Assembly (NCBI GenBank): GCA_023428245.1
Contig: JAEYYX010000129.1
Span: forward strand, 1 to 64,000
Direction of reading: 5' to 3'
DNA: 64,000 nt
Source: Pseudomonadota bacterium
GTDB lineage: Bacteria; Myxococcota_A; Polyangia; Polyangiales; Polyangiaceae
Of the stretch, positions 24,851 through 34,139 are shown in pieces (position 1 is the first letter of the stretch; the number at the start of each line of letters is the position of its first letter). Below the pieces are notes generated by a model. It had not been told where the DNA came from. It worked only from the letters and a program-made list of their open reading frames with translations, and did no database searches. A program made the position numbers and the translations under genes.

Positions 24851-26287
24851 ATGGACTTCGCACAATACGACCCGCAAGGCCCCGATTTTTTTGACGAGAT
24901 CTTCGAGGCAACCGGCACGCCGCGCCCCGGGTTCAAGCCACTGATCCAGGGCCTCGCCGATCTAGGTCAGGAGAAGATCCTGGCTCGCCAAAAAGCGGCC
25001 GAGCAGGCCCTGCTCAAGGCAGGCATCACATTCACCCTCGGCGACTCCGGAGATAACGAGCGCATCTTCCCCTTCGACATCATTCCGAGAGTCGTCGGCG
25101 CGAAGGACTGGGAGCGCATCGAGCTCGGCATCAAGCAACGACTGCTCGCGCTCAACCTGTTCTTGTCGGATGTCTACGGCGACCAAAAAATCATCAAGGA
25201 CAAGGTTGTTCCCCGAGAGCTCATCGAGACCTGCAACGACTTCCGAAAGCCTTGTGTCGGCTTGAAGCCGCCCCGCGGGATCTGGTGCCACATCAGCGGC
25301 ACCGATCTGGTTCGGGACAAGACCGGCGAGTTCGTGGTTCTGGAGGATAACGTGCGCTGCCCTTCGGGCGTGAGCTATGTGCTCGAGAACCGTCAAATCC
25401 TCAAGAGAACTCTTCCGCGCATCTTCGAGCAACTCTCGATACGGCCCGTCGACGACTATCCGATGCGCCTCCTCGACATGCTGCGTCATCTCGCATCCGA
25501 GAGAGCAGTGAATCCGCGCGTGGTCGTCTTGACCCCCGGTCGCTTCAACAGCGCCTACTTCGAGCATGCCTTCTTGGCCCAGCAGATGGGCGTCGACCTC
25601 GTCCAGTCCGACGACCTTCTAACCCGTGATGATTTCGTGTATATGCGCACCACACGCGGTCTCGAGCGGGTCGACGTGATCTACCGCCGCATCGGAGACG
25701 ACTTCCTCGACCCGGAGGTGTTCCGCCCCGATTCGCTCCTCGGCATCCCGGGCGTGATGCGCTCTTACCTGAAGGGCAATGTCGCGATTGCCAACGCGCC
25801 GGGAACGGGCGTCGCCGACGACAAGGCCGTCTACGCCTACGTTGAAGATATCATCCGCTATTACCTGAACGAAGATCCGATTCTCCGGAACGTGCCGACC
25901 TACGTATGCTCCCGAGAAAAGGACCGCGCCTACGTGCTCGAACACCTGGAGGAACTCGTCGTCAAAGCCACCGACGGAGCCGGCGGCTACGGAATGTTGA
26001 TTGGTCCGCACTCCACCGCGAGCGAACGTGAGGTTTTCCATGAGCGCGTCCGGAGCAATCCCCGCGGCTACATCGCACAACCGACTCTCTCGCTCTCCCG
26101 TGTCCCGACCCTGATCGGTCAACATTGTGAACCTCGTCACGTCGACCTGCGTCCCTTCGCCCTCTGTGGCGCAGGGGTCTACGTGCAACCCGGCGGGCTC
26201 ACCCGCGTCGCGCTGAAAAAGGGCTCGCTTGTGGTCAACTCATCACAAGGCGGCGGTAGCAAGGACACCTGGGTGCTCTCAAAATAA
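24851..26287 (+). CDS. Circularly permuted ATP-grasp amidoligase, stand-alone
   Basis: A 478-residue protein of the circularly permuted ATP-grasp family (CP_ATPgrasp). Members are predicted to ligate amines to carboxylates, such as amino acids to peptides. Family motifs are visible: ERIELGIKQRLLALNLFLSDVYGDQ, HISGTDLVRD, VVLEDNVRCPSGVSYVLENR, VDVIYRRIGDDFLDP, VKATDGAGGYGMLIGP and YVQPGGLTRVALKKGSLVVNSSQGGGSKDTW in the C-terminal third. The acidic and Lys residues expected for ATP and Mg binding are present, so it should be active. ATG 24851 is chosen because the family begins there. It heads a five-gene set with alpha-E and transglutaminase partners; the alpha-E gene starts 22 bases later. 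Substrate unknown. Confidence 0.92.
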   Translation: MDFAQYDPQGPDFFDEIFEATGTPRPGFKPLIQGLADLGQEKILARQKAAEQALLKAGITFTLGDSGDNERIFPFDIIPRVVGAKDWERIELGIKQRLLALNLFLSDVYGDQKIIKDKVVPRELIETCNDFRKPCVGLKPPRGIWCHISGTDLVRDKTGEFVVLEDNVRCPSGVSYVLENRQILKRTLPRIFEQLSIRPVDDYPMRLLDMLRHLASERAVNPRVVVLTPGRFNSAYFEHAFLAQQMGVDLVQSDDLLTRDDFVYMRTTRGLERVDVIYRRIGDDFLDPEVFRPDSLLGIPGVMRSYLKGNVAIANAPGTGVADDKAVYAYVEDIIRYYLNEDPILRNVPTYVCSREKDRAYVLEHLEELVVKATDGAGGYGMLIGPHSTASEREVFHERVRSNPRGYIAQPTLSLSRVPTLIGQHCEPRHVDLRPFALCGAGVYVQPGGLTRVALKKGSLVVNSSQGGGSKDTWVLSK

Positions 26288-26309
26288 CCGATTTCAAAGA
26301 CCGCATCTC

Positions 26310-27260
26310 ATGTTAAGCCGAGTCGCAGACGCCATCTACTGGGCCAGTCGCTACGTCGAAAGAGCCGAGAACGTAGCGCGCTTCATCAACGTCAATCTCG
26401 ATCTGATGCTCGACAGCGCGTCCATCGAGAGGCACTCCTGGGCTCCGCTCGTCGCCACGACGGGCGACAAGGAGTGGTACGACGCTCGCTACGAAGATTC
26501 GAGCCCGCAGAACGTGGCGCGCTTTCTGAGCTTCGATCGCTCCTATCCGAACAGCATTATCTCGTCGGTCCGCGCCGCCCGAGAGAACGCGCGCACCGTA
26601 CGCGACGTGATTTCGCGAGAGATGTGGGAGCAGGTCAACGCCCTTTACTTGATGGTCATGGAGGCGAGCCAGAAGAAAGAAAGCGAACCTGATGACCTCG
26701 CCAGCTTCTACGATCAGGTCAAGCTTGCAGGGACGAACTATGCTGGCGCCACCGACGCGACGTTGACTCACGGCGAAGCGTGGCATTTCTCGCGGCTCGG
26801 CCGAATGCTTGAGCGTGCCGACAAGACCTCGCGCATCCTCGACGTCCGTTCCTTCATCCTGATGCCTGTCTTTTCCGACAGCGGCACCTCAGTAGACGAG
26901 GTCGGTTGGACTGCGCTCTTGAACTCGGCTTCCGCGCTGCAGATGTATCGGCAGCTCTATCACACCATTTCGCCGCAGAACGTCGCGTCTTTCCTGCTGC
27001 TTGATGCAAACTTCCCTCGCTCGATCCGGCACTGCGTCCACCACGCGCAGGAGAGCCTCCACGCGATCACTGGCACCCCGAGGGGCGGCTACCTCACGGA
27101 AGATGAACGCATCGTAGGACTCCTCCGCTCAAGCCTCGATTACGCGCAAATCGAGACGATCATGGAGGTCGGCCTCCATAACTATCTCGACGAACTCCAG
27201 ACCAACCTGAACTCCGCGGGCAGCGCCATTCGACAACACTTCTTCACCGTCACGGCATAA
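26310..27260 (+). CDS. Alpha-E domain protein
   Basis: A 316-residue, nearly all-helical protein of the alpha-E family (DUF403). The start MLSRVADAIYWASRYVERAENVARFI is diagnostic, and RAARENARTVRDVISREMWEQVNALY and RLGRMLERADKTSRILDVR follow. Alpha-E proteins always travel with CP-ATP-grasp and transglutaminase-like genes and may present or modify the peptide substrate; their catalytic status is unknown. ATG 26310 is the family start; an in-frame extension reaches 26229 inside the ATP-grasp gene. It ends two bases before the transglutaminase-DUF2126 gene. The same domain recurs fused to ATP-grasp at 30699-33182. Confidence 0.93.
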   Translation: MLSRVADAIYWASRYVERAENVARFINVNLDLMLDSASIERHSWAPLVATTGDKEWYDARYEDSSPQNVARFLSFDRSYPNSIISSVRAARENARTVRDVISREMWEQVNALYLMVMEASQKKESEPDDLASFYDQVKLAGTNYAGATDATLTHGEAWHFSRLGRMLERADKTSRILDVRSFILMPVFSDSGTSVDEVGWTALLNSASALQMYRQLYHTISPQNVASFLLLDANFPRSIRHCVHHAQESLHAITGTPRGGYLTEDERIVGLLRSSLDYAQIETIMEVGLHNYLDELQTNLNSAGSAIRQHFFTVTA

Positions 27261-27262
27261 AA

Positions 27263-30200
27263 ATGGCTATTCGAGTCTCTCTGGACCACAGTACGACCTA
27301 CCGTTACGAGCGCCCGGTCACGCTCAGTCCACAGATCATTCGCCTTCGACCCGCGCCCCATAACCGCACCCCTATTCACCACTACTCCCTCGACATTTCG
27401 CCGCGCGAGCACTTCATCAACTGGCAGCAAGATCCGAACGGGAATTTCCTCGCTCGCGTCGTGTTCCCGGAGAAGGTCGATCACTTCCGGATCTCGGTGA
27501 GCCTGGTCGCCGATCTCGACGCCTACAACCCCTTCGATTTCTTCCTCGAAGAGTACGCCCAGAAGTTCCCTTTCGAGTATTCGGCTCGCGACCGCACCGA
27601 GCTCGCCCCCTTCCTGATCAAAGAGCCCGCCTCTGACGCTCTCCTCGCCTTCATGGCGCGGGTAGACCGGAGTCAACGGGGCACGGTCGACTTCCTCGTC
27701 GACCTGAATCGTCTCGTGGCAGACTCCGTCGCTTACGTGATCCGTATGGAACCGGGCGTGCAGACGCCCGAGGAAACGCTGACGCTCGGCCGAGGCTCTT
27801 GTCGCGACTCATCGTGGCTCCTGGTGCAAGCCTGCCGGCAGCTCGGTTTGGCGGCTCGCTTCGTCTCCGGTTACCTGGTCCAGCTCGAGCCCGATGAGGT
27901 CCCGCTCGAAGGCCCCCGAGGCCCGACCGAGGATTTCACGGATCTCCACGCTTGGTGTGAGGTGTTCGTGCCGGGCGCGGGCTGGATCGGTCTCGACCCG
28001 ACGAGCGGCCTCCTAGCTTCCGAGGGGCATATCCCCGTCGCGTGTACGCCCGAGCCCTCGTCAGCCGCGCCGATCGAAGGATTCGCCGAGAAGGCCGACA
28101 GCACCTTCGATTTTTCAATGAATGTGACGCGCGTCGTCAACGTTCCGCGCATCACGAAGCCGTACGCCGACGAAGCCTGGAAAGCCATCTTGGCGCAGGG
28201 CTACCAGGTGGACGAAGTCCTAAAGGGGGAGGACCTCCGCCTCACGATGGGTGGCGAGCCAACATTCGTCAGTATCGACGAACCAGACGCTCCCGAGTGG
28301 AATGTCGCAGCCCTTGGCGGAAACAAGTTCACGCTCGCCGATCGCCTTGCCCGCAAGCTTCATCCACTGTGGAACCCGGGAGGCTTCTTCCATCACGGAC
28401 AAGGCAAGTGGTACCCGGGAGAACAGCTTCCGCGCTGGGCGATCTCGCTCGTGTCACGAAAAGACGGGGAGCCAGTTTGGGGCGATATCGATCGCTTCGC
28501 GAAGCCAGACGAAAGCCTTGGCCATACGAGCGCTGAAGCAGAGCTCTTCATCCAGGAGCTCATCAAGATTCTCGGCGTCAAGAGCGACGGGCTCATGCCC
28601 GCCTACGAGGACCTCTGGTACTACATGTGGCGGGAGAAACGCCTGCCCCAAAACGTCGATCCGCTGAAAAGCAACATCGACGATCCGCTCGAACGAGAGC
28701 GACTTCGCCGCGTCTTCCACCAAGGCCTCAGCCACGTGGTCGGCTACGCCCTCCCTCTCGCTCACAACGGGTTCACCTTTTACTCCGGAAGTTGGTTCCT
28801 GCGTCACCAGCACTGCTTCTTGATTCCCGGCGACTCACCGATGGGCTTCCGCCTGCCACTCGACTCAATCCTCTGGGAAAAAGCGGGAGATCGCCTCGAA
28901 GATTATCCGGTCGACCCTACAGTCGAGCTACCCCCACTCCCGTCCCGCGAGCAGCTCGCGAGAAGAGAGGCGACCCCCCCGCCGATTTCCTACCAGTCCC
29001 GCTTCTCGTCTGCGCACAAGCTGGTCTCGAGAGGGCCAGGGGCACTCGGCGACGGCACTCAAAGCAGCGAGGGGCTACCGTCAGCCGGAACAACGCCCGG
29101 TGCCTTTCCGGGGGGGATCGTGCGAACGGCGCTCTGCGCGGAAGCGCGGGAGGGGATCCTGCGTGTATTCATGCCTCCGTTCCAACGCACGGAGATCTAC
29201 CTCGAACTCGTAAGTGCCATCGAACTAGCCGCCACAAATCTCAACCTCAAGCTCTTGCTCGAGGGCTATCCGCCTCCAAACGATCCTCGTCTCCGCGTCA
29301 CCAAGATTACTCCCGACCCCGGTGTCATCGAGGTCAACGTGCCGCCGACGTCGACGTTCGGTGAGCTCGTGGAGCAGACCGAGCAGCTCTATGAGAGCGC
29401 TCGGCAGGTCCGCCTGACGGCTGAGAAGTTCGAAGTGGACGGAAAGCACATCGGCTCAGGCGGCGGGAATCACCTGACGCTCGGAGCCGACTACACGCTC
29501 GACAGCCCGTTCCTCCGGCGCCCCGACCTCTTACGCAGCTTGATCTCCTTCTGGCACAATCACCCTGCGCTCTCTTTCTTGTTCGCGGGCCAGTTCATTG
29601 GGCCGACTTCTCAAGCTCCCCGCGTCGACGAGGCCAGAAACGACGCCGTCTACGAGCTTGAGGTCGCGTTCAAGGAGCTCGAGCGCCAGGGCACCTCTCC
29701 GCCTCCGTGGATTGTCGATCGGCTCCTCAGGAACATCCTAGTCGACGTCACCGGCAACACTCACCGCACCGAATTCTGCATCGACAAGCTCTATTCGCCG
29801 GACTCCTCTACTGGCCGACTCGGGCTCCTCGAGATGCGAGCCTTCGAGATGCCGCCGCATCATAGGATGGCCACGGCTCAGCATCTCCTGCTCCGCTCAG
29901 TGCTCGCTGCATTCAGCAAGGACCCTTACAAAGAAGAGCTAGTTAAATGGGGCACGTCGCTGCACGACAAGTTCATGTTGCCGCATTTCGTTCGGCGGGA
30001 TCTCTCAGATGCTCTCCGCTACTTGAATGAGCGCGGGCTTCATCTGGATCCGGAGTGGTTCGATCCCCACTACCAATTCCGCTTCCCCTTCTACGGAAAG
30101 GTCACCTCGGACGATATCTTCCTCGAGCTCCGCGGCGCCCTCGAGCCCTGGCACGTGCTCGGCGAGGAAACCTCCGTGGCGGGTCAGGCGCGCTACGTCG

Positions 30201-30628
30201 ACTCCTCTCTCGAGCGCATTCAGGTGCGCGTGCGGGGCGCGACCCCCGGCCGCCACTCCGTCACCTGCAACGGTACACTCGTACCCCTACACCCCACGGG
30301 CACTCACGGCGAGTATGTCGCTGGCGTGCGCTACCGCGCCTGGCAGCCGCCCTCCTGTCTCCATCCCACGATCGGGATCCACAGCCCCTTACACTTCTCC
30401 GTGTATGACCGCTGGAACCAAAGAGCGATCTTCGGGTGCACCTATCACGTCGTACATCCCGGAGGACGCTCAGCAGAAGAACGACCCGTGAATGCGGCTG
30501 CCGCAGAAAGTCGCCGCATCGCGCGCTTCGACGCCGCAGGGCATACGGCTGGCCGTTACGTGCCAGAGTGCTGGGGAGTCAACCCTCACTTCCCGATGAC
30601 CCTGGACCTACGCCGCTTCGGTGGGTAG
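27263..30628 (+). CDS. Transglutaminase-DUF2126 giant protein
   Basis: A 1121-residue cytoplasmic-looking protein in two parts. Residues 1-290 are a bacterial transglutaminase-like domain with its N-terminal beta-sandwich (SLDHSTTYRYERPVTLSPQIIRLRP). The predicted triad is Cys180 (GSCRDSSW), His229 (LHAWCEVF) and Asp245 (GLDPTSG). From about residue 320 to the end is DUF2126, beginning RLTMGGEPTFVSID, with GGGNHLTLG and LLEMRAFEMPPH further on; this part resembles carboxylate-amine ligase folds. A Pro/Ser-rich linker lies near 560-620. It could cleave or transfer amide bonds on a product made by the ATP-grasp partners; that role is inference. No signal peptide. It is separated by 70 bases from the second half of the cluster. 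Confidence 0.9.
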   Translation: MAIRVSLDHSTTYRYERPVTLSPQIIRLRPAPHNRTPIHHYSLDISPREHFINWQQDPNGNFLARVVFPEKVDHFRISVSLVADLDAYNPFDFFLEEYAQKFPFEYSARDRTELAPFLIKEPASDALLAFMARVDRSQRGTVDFLVDLNRLVADSVAYVIRMEPGVQTPEETLTLGRGSCRDSSWLLVQACRQLGLAARFVSGYLVQLEPDEVPLEGPRGPTEDFTDLHAWCEVFVPGAGWIGLDPTSGLLASEGHIPVACTPEPSSAAPIEGFAEKADSTFDFSMNVTRVVNVPRITKPYADEAWKAILAQGYQVDEVLKGEDLRLTMGGEPTFVSIDEPDAPEWNVAALGGNKFTLADRLARKLHPLWNPGGFFHHGQGKWYPGEQLPRWAISLVSRKDGEPVWGDIDRFAKPDESLGHTSAEAELFIQELIKILGVKSDGLMPAYEDLWYYMWREKRLPQNVDPLKSNIDDPLERERLRRVFHQGLSHVVGYALPLAHNGFTFYSGSWFLRHQHCFLIPGDSPMGFRLPLDSILWEKAGDRLEDYPVDPTVELPPLPSREQLARREATPPPISYQSRFSSAHKLVSRGPGALGDGTQSSEGLPSAGTTPGAFPGGIVRTALCAEAREGILRVFMPPFQRTEIYLELVSAIELAATNLNLKLLLEGYPPPNDPRLRVTKITPDPGVIEVNVPPTSTFGELVEQTEQLYESARQVRLTAEKFEVDGKHIGSGGGNHLTLGADYTLDSPFLRRPDLLRSLISFWHNHPALSFLFAGQFIGPTSQAPRVDEARNDAVYELEVAFKELERQGTSPPPWIVDRLLRNILVDVTGNTHRTEFCIDKLYSPDSSTGRLGLLEMRAFEMPPHHRMATAQHLLLRSVLAAFSKDPYKEELVKWGTSLHDKFMLPHFVRRDLSDALRYLNERGLHLDPEWFDPHYQFRFPFYGKVTSDDIFLELRGALEPWHVLGEETSVAGQARYVDSSLERIQVRVRGATPGRHSVTCNGTLVPLHPTGTHGEYVAGVRYRAWQPPSCLHPTIGIHSPLHFSVYDRWNQRAIFGCTYHVVHPGGRSAEERPVNAAAAESRRIARFDAAGHTAGRYVPECWGVNPHFPMTLDLRRFGG

Positions 30629-30698
30629 GTTGAAAGGACCTGCCACAACGTGAGAGCTCCGGGAGCCGCTCCGGCTACCTCCCGCCTCGAAGGTCCCC

Positions 30699-33182
30699 AT
30701 GCAGCCTTTCCTCGAGTATTTTGAGCCGAGCGGCGCGCCGCGCGAGCATGTGCGCCCGCTGCTCGACTACGTCGCGAAAAAGTGCGCAGGTCGTGGCGAA
30801 GCGATGCGCCAAACCGTGCGCTCGAGACTGCGCGAGCAGGAGGTCAGCTACAATCTGCTCGGGACCCCGGGAGGCTCTGCCCGCCCTTGGCAGGTCGATG
30901 AAGTCCCCCACATCATCCCGGGAGCTGAGTTCCGCGAGCTGAGCTCGCGCCTCTCGGATCGAGCGCTCCTGCTCGGCGCCTGTCTCCAAGATCTCTACGG
31001 AGAAGCTCTCATCCTCAAAGAGAGAGTCGTCCCCTCCGAGGTCGTGCTCGGTAATCCAAACTATTACCGACCCCTGCGCGATCTGCCGCCGCTCGCGCCC
31101 ACGCGTCTGATCCTCTACGCAGCGGACGTCATCCGCGATCCGTCCGGCCAGTACGTGGTCCATTCGGATCGCTCCGCCGCGCCGACGGGCGCTGGCTACG
31201 CTCTCGAGAATCGGCTCGTGGTCGGACAGCTCTGGGGCGACGTCTTCCGCGAGTGGCAGGTCACCAAGATCAACGCGTTCTTCCAGGAAATGCGCGCAGC
31301 CCTCGAGCGCCTGTCTCCCCGCGTCGGCCAAGCGCCGCGCATCGTCGTGCTCACGCCCGGCGTACAGGACGAGAGCTCTTTCGAGCACGCCTATCTGGCT
31401 CGCTACCAAGGATTCGAGCTCGTCGAAGGCCGCGATCTGACCGTGCGAGGGGACGAGGTCTTCTTGAAGACTCTAGACGGCCTCAAGCCTGTCGACGTGA
31501 TCGTGCGGCGCGTCACCGACGGCTTCTGTGACCCGCTCGAGCTCCGCGATGACTCCTTCATCGGCGTGTCGGGGCTCTTGTCCGCGGTACGTGCAGGGAA
31601 AGTCGGCATTGCCAATCCACTCGGCTCGGGGCTGATCGAGTCTCCCGCCTTCCGCGCCTACCTCCCCGAGCTTGCGCGGGTACTCGGTAAACCCCTCGGT
31701 CTCGAGTCGATCCCGACACGTTACCTCGGCGATGCGCGTCATCTCGAGGAAGTGCTCGACACGCTCGAGGTGTGGCGGGTTCGACCTGCCTTCGGCGACC
31801 GCCGCGAAGAATCACCGGTCGCTGGAAGCCTCTCCGCCAAGGGAAAGTCTGAACTGATCAACCTGATCCGAAAGGATGGATCGCAACTGGTTGCAGAGTC
31901 ATGGCCAGAGGCCTCGCGAGTCCCTGTCGGCGCTGAACTCGAGAAGACCGGAGCCTTCGTGCTGCGACTCTTTGGTTGTTACACGGGCGATGGGTACTCT
32001 GTGATGCCGGGTGGACTCGGGCGCGTGAACGACACGCCCGACGGCCTGTTCCTTTTGCCGGGCAATACGACCACCAGCAAAGACGTCTGGGTCATTGGTG
32101 AAGGACCAAACGTAGCTCCCACCTTGCCCCGGATGCCTGAGGTCAAGCTCGCCATCCGCCGCGGCGGCGTGAACGTTCCGTCGCGGCTCTTCGACGATAT
32201 CTATTGGCTCGGCCGCTACTCAGCCCGAGCAAGCTCTGCGGCCAAGCTGATTCGCGTCGCGATGGGCCCGATGACGACGGAGGTCAGCGAGACACCTAAG
32301 GACGTGGCCGACTTCTTGCGGCGAGTTCTTCGGGTCCTGCGCATGTCGGCGGGCGCCGAGGACCAGAAGCTCAGCGCAGCTCTGCTCGAGGCGATCACTG
32401 AGCCGACTGCCGAGAATTCGATCAAAAATTGCCTCGAGCGGATCCATTGGCTCACTGCCGAGACCCGGAGCCGGCTCTCCATCGACACCTGGGGCAGCCT
32501 GCGTCGGGTGACCGGCTGGTGGAGCCGCCTTGGTCACAATTTTTCGACCGAACAAGATAGCCCCGCCGAAATGGCCGAAGTTCTTGTTCTCGTCGAGGAA
32601 ATCTACTTCGCGCTGTCCGCGTTTCACGGCGTCACCAAGAACAGTATGACGCGCGGACCAGCCTGGATTTTCCTCGATACCGGGCGGCGGATCGAACATT
32701 CAGTCTTCGTTTTGACCCTCCTTCTGGAGGCTTTCCGGAACCAGAATCAGGAGGCCCGAGTCCCTCTCGAGACTCTTCTGGTGATCTGTGACAGCCTGAT
32801 GACGTACCGGGCGCGCTATTTGAGTAGCCTGCAGCCCGCACCTGCGGCGGATTTGGTTCTGACTGACCACACGAACCCGCAATCTGTCATCTTCCAAGTA
32901 CAGGGCATGCTCCAGAATCTGACCGCACTCCCCCAAGAGAACACCTTCCCGCTGAGTCCGGCTCGGCAGCGGTTGGTGCGCCTTGAGGCTCGCCTGCTCA
33001 CGGTCGATCCTGAGGAGCTCACTCGGGACGGCGCCGAGGGACTTCTGTCTCTGGCCGAGGACATCCTCACGAGCCTCTGGCAGTTCTCTGACGACCTGAC
33101 ACAAGCCTATTTCGCACACTCTACGCCCGTCCGCGTGCAAGGGGGCCCCGGGACCATCGAACAACCCGTCTCGGAGCCATGA
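30699..33182 (+). CDS. ATP-grasp and alpha-E fusion protein
   Basis: An 827-residue natural fusion. Residues ~1-480 are a second circularly permuted ATP-grasp domain (HSDRSAAPTGAGYALENR, VDVIVRRVTDGFCDP, GDGYSVMPGGLGRV). From about residue 488 an alpha-E domain begins (RLFDDIYWLGRYSARASSAAKLIR) and runs to near 815. The ATP-grasp half differs from the stand-alone copy: VHSDRSAAP replaces VLEDNVRCP, as expected for the fused subfamily, so the two copies probably act on different substrates or perform different steps. Its stop overlaps the start of the short transglutaminase gene (ATGA). The fusion supports a direct physical partnership of the two domains. GAAGG lies five bases upstream of the ATG. 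Confidence 0.92.
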   Translation: MQPFLEYFEPSGAPREHVRPLLDYVAKKCAGRGEAMRQTVRSRLREQEVSYNLLGTPGGSARPWQVDEVPHIIPGAEFRELSSRLSDRALLLGACLQDLYGEALILKERVVPSEVVLGNPNYYRPLRDLPPLAPTRLILYAADVIRDPSGQYVVHSDRSAAPTGAGYALENRLVVGQLWGDVFREWQVTKINAFFQEMRAALERLSPRVGQAPRIVVLTPGVQDESSFEHAYLARYQGFELVEGRDLTVRGDEVFLKTLDGLKPVDVIVRRVTDGFCDPLELRDDSFIGVSGLLSAVRAGKVGIANPLGSGLIESPAFRAYLPELARVLGKPLGLESIPTRYLGDARHLEEVLDTLEVWRVRPAFGDRREESPVAGSLSAKGKSELINLIRKDGSQLVAESWPEASRVPVGAELEKTGAFVLRLFGCYTGDGYSVMPGGLGRVNDTPDGLFLLPGNTTTSKDVWVIGEGPNVAPTLPRMPEVKLAIRRGGVNVPSRLFDDIYWLGRYSARASSAAKLIRVAMGPMTTEVSETPKDVADFLRRVLRVLRMSAGAEDQKLSAALLEAITEPTAENSIKNCLERIHWLTAETRSRLSIDTWGSLRRVTGWWSRLGHNFSTEQDSPAEMAEVLVLVEEIYFALSAFHGVTKNSMTRGPAWIFLDTGRRIEHSVFVLTLLLEAFRNQNQEARVPLETLLVICDSLMTYRARYLSSLQPAPAADLVLTDHTNPQSVIFQVQGMLQNLTALPQENTFPLSPARQRLVRLEARLLTVDPEELTRDGAEGLLSLAEDILTSLWQFSDDLTQAYFAHSTPVRVQGGPGTIEQPVSEP

Positions 33183-34087
33183 AATATCGCCTCACCCATA
33201 CGACGACCTACGAGTACGAGAGCCTCGTCTCCCACGGTCGGCACGTGATTCGCAAACGCCCGCGCAATCTCGTCCACCAGTCCATCGTGAGAACGGCGCT
33301 CCACACAGAACCGCGCCCTTCCTGGAGAACATCGACCCGGGACTATTTCCAGAATGACGTTGACACCGTCGAGGTGATCGAACCCCATGACCGCTTTGTG
33401 GTGAAGGCTCTTTCGGAGCTCGAGGTTCTCTCACGCCCTTTGGACATGAGCTCACCCGGTCTCCAAAAGCCCTGGGAATCCATCCGCGAGCAACTCGAGC
33501 GCGACCCCGCAGCATTCCCCGCGCGGGAGATGATGTTCGACTCACCGCTCATCCGTCGCACGAGTACGCTCTTAAACTATGCGACGCCCTCTTTTCCCGC
33601 GGGTCGCCCGCTCATCAACGCCATCGTCGACCTGAACACTCGGATCCATCGCGACTTCGCCTACGATCCGCACGCCACCGACATCGCAACGCCCCTCGAC
33701 CAGGTGATGGCCCAGCGAAGCGGCGTCTGCCAAGACTTCGCGCACGTAGCGGTCGGAGCGCTCCGGGCCGTCGGACTCGCGGCCCGATACGTGTCCGGTT
33801 ACCTCGAAACCATGCCGCCCCCCGGCACGCCCCGCCTCGTAGGCGCGGACGCATCCCACGCCTGGGCTGCTGTGTACTTTCCGGACAATGGATGGATCGC
33901 CTTCGACCCGACCAACAATCTCCTGCCCAGCGAACAACACATCGTGGTCGCGTGGGGCCGCGATTTTAGTGATGTTTCTCCTCTCCGCGGCGTGGTTCTC
34001 GGGGGGGGGCGTCACACCGTGCGCGTAGGAGTCGACGTCGTCCGTCTCGGAACGGAGAGCATCCCTCCGGCGCCCGAACCAAAATAA
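33179..34087 (+). CDS. Transglutaminase-like protein, short form
   Basis: A 302-residue transglutaminase-like protein: N-terminal beta-sandwich (KYRLTHTTTYEYESLVSHGRH) and catalytic core with Cys184 (SGVCQDFAHV), His227 (ASHAWAAV) and Asp243 (AFDPTNN). All three residues of the triad are present. VGLAARYVSGYLET is the hallmark of the peptide-amide subfamily. It may hydrolyse or transfer amide bonds; no substrate is known. It is the last gene of the five-gene cluster and is translationally coupled to the fusion protein by a four-base overlap. No export signal. It is a paralogue of the N-terminal part of the 1121-residue protein but lacks DUF2126. Confidence 0.93.
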   Translation: MKYRLTHTTTYEYESLVSHGRHVIRKRPRNLVHQSIVRTALHTEPRPSWRTSTRDYFQNDVDTVEVIEPHDRFVVKALSELEVLSRPLDMSSPGLQKPWESIREQLERDPAAFPAREMMFDSPLIRRTSTLLNYATPSFPAGRPLINAIVDLNTRIHRDFAYDPHATDIATPLDQVMAQRSGVCQDFAHVAVGALRAVGLAARYVSGYLETMPPPGTPRLVGADASHAWAAVYFPDNGWIAFDPTNNLLPSEQHIVVAWGRDFSDVSPLRGVVLGGGRHTVRVGVDVVRLGTESIPPAPEPK

Positions 34088-34139
34088 ACCAGCCGGGGCG
34101 GCTCGCGCCCATTGGAAACGCCGTTTATGATCGGCCTCC

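Noticed and set aside
30699..32100. Idea that the second ATP-grasp copy is degenerate because LEDN is replaced by HSDR
   Set aside because: The fused subfamily normally has a DR pattern at this place followed by GAGYALENR, so the change is a subfamily trait rather than decay.
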